From NCBI GenBank assembly GCA_964035775.1, contig OZ038312.1, forward strand, positions 39,192,672 to 39,256,671: 64,000 nt of DNA. Direction: 5' to 3'. The translations under genes were made by a program, and so were the position numbers. This DNA comes from Osedax frankpressi (taxonomy: Eukaryota > Annelida > Polychaeta > Sabellida > Siboglinidae). How positions within the stretch are numbered: the first letter of the stretch is position 1; every line of letters begins with the position of its first letter. Shown piece after piece: positions 55,201-64,000 of this stretch. The notes beneath the pieces are model-generated. The model was not told the DNA's origin and ran no database searches. It saw only the letters and a list, made by a program, of their open reading frames with translations.

Positions 55201-58200
55201 TCAAAGTATCAGTTCTGTATCAAAGTGTCAAAGTATCAGTTCTATATCAAAGTGTCAAAGTATCAGTTATGTATCAAAGTGTCAAAGTATCAGTTATGTG
55301 TCAAAGTGTCAAAGTATCAGTTCTGTATCAAAGTATCAGTTCTGTATCAAAGTGTCAAAGTATCAGTTATGTGTCAAAGTGTCAAAGTATCAGTTCTGTA
55401 TCAAAGTGTCAAAGTATCAGTTCTGTATCAAAGTGTCAAAGTATCAGTTCTATATCAAAGTGTCAAAGTATCAGTTATGTATCAAAGTGTCAAAGTATCA
55501 GTTCTATATCAAAGTGTCAAAGTATCAGTTATGTATCAAAGTGTCAAAGTATCAGTTATGTGTCAAAGTGTCAAAGTATCAGTTCTGTATCAAAGTATCA
55601 GTTCTGTATCAAAGTGTCAAAGTATCAGTTATGTGTCAAAGTGTCAAAGTATCAGTTCTGTATCAAAGTGTCAAAGTATCAGTTCTGTATCAAAGTGTCA
55701 AAGTATCAGTTATGTATCAAAGTGTCAAAGTATCAGTTATGTGTCAAAGTGTCAAAGTATCAGTTCTGTATCAAAGTATCAGTTCTGTATCAAAGTGTCA
55801 AAGTATCAGTTATGTATCAAAGTGTCAAAGTATCAGTTCTATATCAAAGTGTCAAAGTATCAGTTCTGTATCAAAGTGTCAAAGTATCAGTTCTTTATCA
55901 AAGTGTCAAAGTATCAGTTATGTATCAAAGTGTCAAAGTATCAGTTCTGTATCAAAGTGTCAAAGTATCAGTTCTGTGTCAAAGTGTCAAAGTATCAGTT
56001 CTGTATCAAAGTATCAGTTCTGTATCAAAGTGTCAAAGTATCAGTTATGTATCAAAGTGTCAAAGTATCAGTTCTGTATCAAAGTGTCAAAGTATCAGTT
56101 ATGTGTCAAAGTGTCAAAGTATCAGTTCTGTATCAAAGTGTCAAAGTATCAGTTCTGTATCAAAGTGTCAAAGTATCAGTTATGTATCAAAGTGTCAAAG
56201 TAACAGTTCTGTATCAAAGTGTCAAAGTATCAGTTATGTATCAAAGTGTCAAAGTATCAGTTATGTGTCAAAGTGTCAAAGTATCAGTTCTGTATCAAAG
56301 TATCAGTTCTGTATCAAAGTGTCAAAGTATCAGTTATGTATCAAAGTGTCAAAGTATCAGTTCTGTATCAAAGTGTCAAAGTATCAGTTATGTGTCAAAG
56401 TATCATTTCTGTATCAAAGTATCAGTTCTGTATCAAAGTGTCAAAGTATCAGTTATGTGTCAAAGTGTCAAAGTATCAGTTCTGTATCAAAGTGTCAAAG
56501 TATCAGTTCTGTATCAAAGTGTCAAAGTATCAGTTATGATTCAAAGTGTCAAAGTAACAGTTCTGTATCAAAGTGTCAAAGTATCAGTTCTGTGTCAAAG
56601 TATCAGTTCTGTATCAAAGTGTCAAAGTATCAGTTCTGTATCAAAGTGTCAAAGTATCAGTTCTGTATCAAAGTGTCAAAGTAACAGTTCTGTATCAAAG
56701 TGTCAAAGTATCAGTTCTGTGTCAAAGCATCAGTTATGTGTCAAAGTGTCAAAGTATCAGTTCTTTATCAAAGTGTCAAAGTATCAGTTCTGTATCAAAG
56801 TGTCAAAGTATCAGTTCTGTATCAAAGTGTCAAAGTATCAGTTCTGTATCAAAGTGTCAAAGTATCAGTTATGTATCAAAGTGTCAAAGTATCAGTTCTG
56901 TATCAAAGTGTCAAAGTATCAGTTCTGTATCAAAGTGTCAAAGTAACAGTTCTGTATCAAAGTGTCAAAGTATCAGTTCTGTATCAAAGTGTCAAAGTAT
57001 CAGTTCTGTGTCAAAGTGTCAAAGTATCAGTTCTTTATCAAAGTGTCAAAGTATCAGTTCTGTATCAAAGTGTCAAAGTATCAGTTATGTATCAAAGTGT
57101 CAAAGTAACAGTTCTGTATCAAAGTGTCAAAGTATCAGTTCTGTGTCAAAGTATCAGTTCTGTGTCAAAGTGTCAAAGTATCAGTTCTTTATCAAAGTGT
57201 CAAAGTATCAGTTCTGTATCAAAGTGTCAAAGTATCAGTTCTGTATCAAAGTGTCAAAGTATCAGTTCTGTATCAAAGTGTCAAAGTATCAGTTATGTAT
57301 CAAAGTGTCAAAGTAACAGTTCTGTATCAAAGTGTCAAAGTATCAGTTCTGTGTCAAAGTATCAGTTCTGTGTCAAAGTGTCAAAGTATCAGTTCTTTAT
57401 CAAAGTGTCAAAGTATCAGTTCTGTATCAAAGTGTCAAAGTATCAGTTCTGTATCAAAGTGTCAAAGTATCAGTTCTGTATCAAAGTGTCAAAGTATCAG
57501 TTCTGTGTCAAAGTGTCAAAGTAACAGTTCTGTATCAAAGTGTCAAAGTATCAGTTATGTATCAAAGTGTCAAAGTATCAGTTCTGTATCAAAGTGTCAA
57601 AGTATCAGTTCTGTATCAAAGTGTCAAAGTATCAGTTCTGTATCAAAGTGTCAAAGTATCAGTTCTGTATCAAAGTGTCAAAGTATCAGTTATGTATCAA
57701 AGTGTCAAAGTATCAGTTCTATATCAAAGTGTCAAAGTATCAGTTCTATATCAAAGTGTCAAAGTATCAGTTCTGTATCAAAGTGTCAAAGTATCAGTTC
57801 TGTATCAAAGTGTCAAAGTATCAGTTCTGTATCAAAGTGTCAAAGTATCAGTTATGTATCAAAGTATCAAAGTATCAGTTCTGTATCAAAGTGTCAAAGT
57901 ATCAGTTCTGTATCAAAGTGTCAAAGTATCAGTTCTTTATCAAAGTGTCAAAGTATCAGTTCTTTATCAAAGTGTCAAAGTATCAGTTGTATATCAAAGT
58001 GTCAAAGTATCAGTTCTGTATCAAAGTGTCAAAGTATCAGTTCTGTATCAAAGTGTCAAAGTATCAGTTCTGTATCAAAGTGTCAAAGTAACAGTTCTGT
58101 ATCAAAGTGTCAAAGTATCAGTTATGTATCAAAGTGTCAAAGTATCAGTTATGTATCAAAGTGTCAAAGTATCAGTTATGTATCAAAGTGTCAAAGTATC

Positions 58201-61200
58201 AGTTCTGTATCAAAGTGTCAAAGTATCAGTTATGTATCAAAGTGTCAAAGTATCAGTTCTGTATCAAAGTGTCAAAGTATCAGTTATGTATCAAAGTGTC
58301 AAAGTATCAGTTATGTATCAAAGTGTCAAAGTATCAGTTGTATATCAAAGTGTCAAAGTATCAGTTATGTATCAAAGTGTCAAAGTATCAGTTCTGTATC
58401 AAAGTGTCAAAGTATCAGTTATGTATCAAAGTGTCAAAGTAACAGTTCTGTATCAAAGTGTCAAAGTATCAGTTCTGTGTCAAAGTATCAGTTCTGTATC
58501 AAAGTGTCAAATTATCAGTTCTGTATCAAAGTGTCAAAGTATTAGTTCTGTATCAAAGTGTCAAAGTATCAGTTCTGTATCAAAGTGTCAAAGTATCAGT
58601 TATGTATCAAAGTGTCAAAGTAACAGTTCTGTATCAAAGTGTCAAAGTATCAGTTATGTATCAAAGTGTCAAAGTATCAGTTATGTGTCAAAGTGTCAAA
58701 GTATCAGTTCTGTATCAAAGTATCAGTTCTGTATCAAAGTGTCAAAGTATCAGTTCTGTATCAAAGTGTCAAAGTATCAGTTATGTATCAAAGTGTCAAA
58801 GTAACAGTTCTGTATCAAAGTGTCAAAGTATCAGTTATGTATCAAAGTGTCAAAGTATCAGTTCTGTATTAAAGTGTCAAAGTATCAGTTATGTATCAAA
58901 GTGTCAAAGTATCAGTTCTGTATCAAAGTGTCAAAGTATCAGTTATGTATCAAAGTGTCAAAGTATCAGTTATGTATCAAAGTGTCAAAGTATCAGTTCT
59001 TTATCAAAGTGTCAAAGTATCAGTTATGTATCAAAGTGTCAAAGTATCAGTTCTATATCAAAGTGTCAAAGTATCAGTTATGTATCAAAGTGTCAAAGTA
59101 TCAGTTCTTTATCAAAGTGTCAAAGTATCAGTTATGTATCAAAGTGTCAAAGTATCAGTTCTGTATCAAAGTGTCAAAGTATCAGTTATGTATCAAAGTG
59201 TCAAAGTATCAGTTATGTATCAAAGTGTCAAAGTATCAGTTCTGTATCAAAGTGTCAAAGTAACAGTTCTGTATCAAAGTGTCAAAGTATCAGTTCTGTA
59301 TCAAAGTGTCAAAGTATCAGTTCTGTATCAAAGTGTCAAAGTATCAGTTCTGTATCAAAGTATCAGTTCTGTATCAAAGTGTCAAAGTATCAGTTCTATA
59401 TCAAAGTGTCAAAGTATCAGTTATGTATCAAAGTGTCAAAGTATCAGTTCTGTATCAAAGTGTCAAAGTATCAGTTATGTATCAAAGTGTCAAAGTATCA
59501 GTTCTGTATCAAAGTGTCAAAGTATCAGTTATGTATCAAAGTGTCAAAGTATCAGTTATGTATCAAAGTGTCAAAGTATCAGTTCTGTGTCAAAGTGTCA
59601 AAGTATCAGTTCTGTGTCAAAGTATCAGTTCTGTATCAAAGTGTCAAAGTATCAGTTATGTATCAAAGTGTCAAAGTATCAGTTATGTATCAAAGTGTCA
59701 AAGTATCAGTTCTGTATCAAAGTGTCAAAGTATCAGTTCTGTGTCAAAGTATCAGTTCTGTATCAAAGTGTCAAAGTATCAGTTATGTATCAAAGTGTCA
59801 AAGTATCAGTTATGTATCAAAGTGTCAAAGTATCAGTTATGTATCAAAGTGTCAAAGTATCAGTTCTGTATCAAAGTGTCAAAGTATCAGTTATGTATGA
59901 AAGTGTCAAAGTATCAGTTCTGTATCAAAGTGTCAAAGTATCAGTTATGTATCAAAGTGTCAAAGTATCAGTTATGTATGAAAGTATCAAGGTATCAGTT
60001 CTGTATCAAAGTGTCAAAGTATCAGTTATGTATGAAAGTGTCAAAGTATCAGTTCTGTATCAAAGTGTCAAAGTATCAGTTATGTATCAAAGTATCAAAG
60101 TATCAGTTCTGTATCAAAGTATCAGTTCTGTATCAAAGTATCAAAGTATCAGTTCTGTATCAAAGTGTCAAAGTATCAGTTCTTTATCAAAGTGTCAAAG
60201 TATCAGTTCTGTATCAAAGTGTCAAAGTATCAGTTATGTATCAAAGTGTCAAAGTATCAGTTATGTATCAAAGTGTCAAAGTATCAGTTCTATATCAAAG
60301 TGTCAAAGTAACAGTTCTGTATCAAAGTGTCAAAGTAACAGTTATGTGTCAAAGTGTCAAAGTATCAGTTCTGTATCAAAGTGTCAAAGTATCAGTTATG
60401 TATCAAAGTGTCAAAGTATCAGTTATGTATCAAAGTGTCAAAGTATCAGTTATGTATCAAAGTGTCAAAGTATCAGTTCTGTATCAAAGTGTCAAAGTAT
60501 CAGTTATGTATCAAAGTGTCAAAGTATCAGTTCTGTATCAAAGTGTCAAAGTATCAGTTATGTATCAAAGTGTCAAAGTATCAGTTATGTATCAAAGTGT
60601 CAAAGTATCAGTTGTATATCAAAGTGTCAAAGTATCAGTTATGTATGAAAGTGTCAAAGTATCAGTTCTGTATCAAAGTGTCAAAGTATCAGTTCTGTAT
60701 CAAAGTGTCAAAGTATCAGTTATGTATCAAAGTGTCAAAGTATCAGTTATGTATCAAAGTGTCAAAGTATCAGTTATGTATCAAAGTGTCAAAGTATCAG
60801 TTCTGTATCAAAGTGTCAAAGTATCAGTTCTGTATCAAAGTGTCAAAGTATCAGTTCTGTATCAAAGTGTCAAAGTATCAGTTATGTATCAAAGTGTCAA
60901 AGTATCAGTTATGTATCAAAGTGTCAAAGTATCAGTTATGTATCAAAGTGTCAAAGTATCAGTTATGTATCAAAGTGTCAAAGTATCAGTTCTGTATCAA
61001 AGTGTCAAAGTAACAGTTCTGTATCAAAGTGTCAAAGTATCAGTTCTGTGTCAAAGTATCAGTTCTGTATCAAAGTGTCAAAGTATCAGTTCTGTATCAA
61101 AGTGTCAAAGTATCAGTTCTGTATCAAAGTGTCAAAGTATCAGTTGTGTATCAAAGTGTCAAAGTATCAGTTCTTTATCAAAGTGTCAAAGTATCAGTTA

Positions 61201-64000
61201 TGTATCAAAGTGTCAAAGTATCAGTTATGTATCAAAGTGTCAAAGTATCAGTTATGTATCAAAGTATCAGTTATGTATCAAAGTGTCAAAGTATCAGTTC
61301 TGTATCAAAGTGTCAAAGTATCAGTTCTTTATCAAAGTGTCAAAGTATCAGTTGTGTATCAAAGTATCAAAGTATCAGTTATGTATCAAAGTGTCAAAGT
61401 ATCAGTTGTGTATCAAAGTGTCAAAGTATCAGTTCTTTATCAAAGTGTCAAAGTATCAGTTATGTATCAAAGTGTCAAAGTATCAGTTATGTATCAAAGT
61501 GTCAAAGTATCAGTTATGTATCAAAGTATCAAAGTATCAGTTATGTATCAAAGTGTCAAAGTATCAGTTCTGTATCAAAGTGTCAAAGTATCAGTTCTTT
61601 ATCAAAGTGTCAAAGTATCAGTTGTGTATCAAAGTGTCAAAGTATCAGTTATGTGTCAAAGTGTCAAAGTATCAGTTCTGTATCAAAGTGTCAAAGTATC
61701 AGTTGTGTATCAAAGTGTCAAAGTATCAGTTATGTATCAAAGTGTCAAAGTATCAGTTCTGTATCAAAGTGTCAAAGTATTAGTTCTGTATCAAAGTGTC
61801 AAAGTATCAGTTGTGTATCAAAGTGTCAAAGTATCAGTTATGTGTCAAAGTGTCAAAGTATCAGTTCTGTATCAAAGTGTCAAAGTATCAGTTCTGTATC
61901 AAAGTGTCAAAGTATCAGTTCTTTATCAAAGTGTCAAAGTAACAGTTCTGTATCAAAGTGTCAAAGTATCAGTTATGTATCAAAGTGTCAAAGTATCAGT
62001 TATGTGTCAAAGTGTCAAAGTATCAGTTCTGTATCAAAGTATCAGTTCTGTATCAAAGTGTCAAAGTATCAGTTATGTATCAAAGTGTCAAAGTATCAGT
62101 TCTGTATCAAAGTGTCAAAGTATCAGTTATGTGTCAAAGTGTCAAAGTATCAGTTCTGTATCAAAGTATCAGTTCTGTATCAAAGTGTCAAAGTATCAGT
62201 TATGTGTCAAAGTGTCAAAGTATCAGTTCTGTATCAAAGTGTCAAAGTATCAGTTCTGTATCAAAGTGTCAAAGTATCAGTTATGTATCAAAGTGTCAAA
62301 GTAACAGTTCTGTATCAAAGTGTCAAAGTATCAGTTCTGTGTCAAAGTATCAGTTCTGTATCAAAGTGTCAAAGTATCAGTTCTGTATCAAAGTGTCAAA
62401 GTATCAGTTCTGTGTCCAAGTATCAGTTCTGTATCAAAGTGTCAAAGTATCAGTTCTGTATCAAAGTGTCAAAGTATCAGTTCTGTATCAAAGTGTCAAA
62501 GTAACAGTTCTGTATCAAAGTGTCAAAGTATCAGTTATGTGTCAAAGTGTCAAAGTATCAGTTCTTTATCAAAGTGTCAAAGTATCAGTTCTGTATCAAA
62601 GTGTCAAAGTATCAGTTATGTATCAAAGTGTCAAAGTAACAGTTCTGTATCAAAGTGTCAAAGTATCAGTTCTGTGTCAAAGTGTCAAAGTATCAGTTAT
62701 GTATCAAAGTGTCAAAGTATCAGTTCTGTATCAAAGTGTCAAAGTATCAGTTCTGTGTCAAAGTGTCAAAGTATCAGTTCTGTGTCAAAGTATCAGTTCT
62801 GTATCAAAGTGTCAAAGTATCAGTTCTGTATCAAAGTGTCAAAGTATCAGTTCTGTGTCAAAGTATCAGTTATGTATCAAAGTGTCAAAGTATCAGTTCT
62901 GTATCAAAGTGTCAAAGTAACAGTTCTGTATCAAAGTATCAGTTCTGTATCAAAGTGTCAAAGTATCAGTTATGTGTCAAAGTGTCAAAGTATCAGTTCT
63001 GTATCAAAGTGTCAAAGTATCAGTTCTGTATCAAAGTGTCAAAGTAACAGTTCTGTATCAAAGTGTCAAAGTATCAGTTCTGTATCAAAGTGTCAAAGTA
63101 TCAGTTCTGTATCAAAGTGTCAAAGTATCAGTTCTGTGTCAAAGTATCAGTTATGTATCAAAGTGTCAAAGTATCAGTTCTGTATCAAAGTGTCAAAGTA
63201 ACAGTTCTGTATCAAAGTGTCAAAGTATCAGTTCTGTGTCAAAGTATCAGTTCTGTATCAAAGTGTCAAAGTATCAGTTCTGTATCAAAGTGTCAAAGTA
63301 TCAGTTCTGTATCAAAGTGTCAAAGTATCAGTTCTGTATCAAAGTGTCAAAGTATCAGTTCTTTATCAAAGTGTCAAAGTATCAGTTGTGTATCAAAGTG
63401 TCAAAGTATCAGTTATGTATCAAAGTGTCAAAGTATCAGTTATGTATCAAAGTATCAGTTATGTATCAAAGTGTCAAAGTATCAGTTATGTATCAAAGTG
63501 TCAAAGTATCAGTTCTGTATCAAAGTGTCAAAGTATCAGTTATGTATCAAAGTGTCAAAGTATCAGTTCTGTATCAAAGTGTCAAAGTATCAGTTATGTA
63601 TCAAAGTGTCAAAGTATCAGTTATGTATCAAAGTGTCAAAGTATCAGTTGTATATCAAAGTGTCAAAGTATCAGTTATGTATGAAAGTGTCAAAGTATCA
63701 GTTATGTATGAAAGTGTCAAAGTATCAGTTGTGTATCAAAGTGTCAAAGTATCAGTTATGTATCAAAGTGTCAAAGTATCAGTTATGTATCAAAGTGTCA
63801 AAGTATCAGTTATGTATCAAAGTGTCAAAGTATCAGTTGTATATCAAAGTGTCAAAGTATCAGTTATGTATGAAAGTGTCAAAGTATCAGTTCTGTATCA
63901 AAGTGTCAAAGTATCAGTTATGTATCAAAGTGTCAAAGTATCAGTTCTGTATGAAAGTGTCAAAGTATCAGTTCTGTATCAAAGTGTCAAAGTATCAGTT

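Larger units (their letters stand above)
34514..64000. repeat. Giant 27-bp satellite array, about 1,090+ units, reaching the window end
   Basis: The main unit is a 17-bp module TCAAAGTGTCAAAGTAT plus a 10-bp module CAGTTCTGTA. Frequent variants are CAGTTATGTA, GTGTC for GTATC, GTAAC, TTTGTA, and GTATG. A 19-bp short unit lacking 8 bp (one TCAAAGT copy) is interspersed. The unit has no stop in any plus-strand frame, so three overlapping sets of long frames (up to 1,941 codons) run through it; the short units merely shift between frames. All minus-strand frames have a stop in every unit. There is no gene-like start, and stops appear whenever variants such as GTAAC arise, so it is treated as non-coding. 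Confidence 0.97.

Noticed and set aside
34557-63684. Very long plus-strand ORFs (up to 1,941 codons) of 9-residue repeats
   Set aside because: They arise because the 27-bp unit lacks stops in all plus frames. Frames overlap each other, switch at 19-bp units, and end wherever a unit variant creates a stop; there is no gene-like start or flank.
34514-64000. CRISPR-like array
   Set aside because: Repeat units are contiguous without unique spacers, the genome is animal, and no cas genes are present.

Overview
The window is eukaryotic and animal. It is very AT-rich outside genes and carries spliced genes with short introns, a FoxQ2 forkhead gene, a RUSC-family RUN+SH3 gene, a small secreted cysteine-containing protein and the start of a rolling-stone-like membrane protein. 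These families point to a bilaterian invertebrate; nothing here fixes the phylum. The genes stand out as GC- and CpG-rich islands in an AT background full of (AT)n tracts. More than half of the window is tandem repeat.

Layout: 1-2230, AT-rich non-coding; 2374-3537 (+), intronless FoxQ2 with a 41-residue glutamine run; 3666-7940, AT-rich DNA, a compound trinucleotide tract (5704-6118) and a degenerate 22-bp array (6261-7938); 7940-12048, AT-rich non-coding. 12049-20755 (-), a 13-exon RUSC-like gene whose exons I joined from splice sites and reading phase. It holds a 30-bp minisatellite inside an exon and a 10-bp array in an intron, with an 11-bp array just upstream of its first coding exon (20793-22293). 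22300-25230, AT-rich, with a 148-bp duplicated segment and a decayed copy of the FoxQ2 3' end (24503-24670). 25234-26345 (-), three-exon gene for a small secreted protein. 27049-28416, 114 apparently identical copies of a 12-bp unit. 28417-33794, AT-rich with two doubtful small ORFs. 33795-34190 (+), first two coding exons of a rolling-stone-like gene. 34514-64000, a 27-bp satellite that runs off the window end and carries nested higher-order duplications (about 1.27, 4.0 and 11.76 kb).

The genes are functionally unrelated: a transcription factor, a vesicle-traffic adaptor, a secreted protein and a membrane protein. No operon-like or defence-system arrangement is visible. The most notable features are structural: the satellite apparently lying inside the rolling-stone-like gene, its nested duplication history, a perfectly uniform 12-bp array, and the FoxQ2 3'-end relic about 21 kb from its source. 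The very long ORFs inside the repeats are by-products of repeat units without stops and are not annotated as genes.
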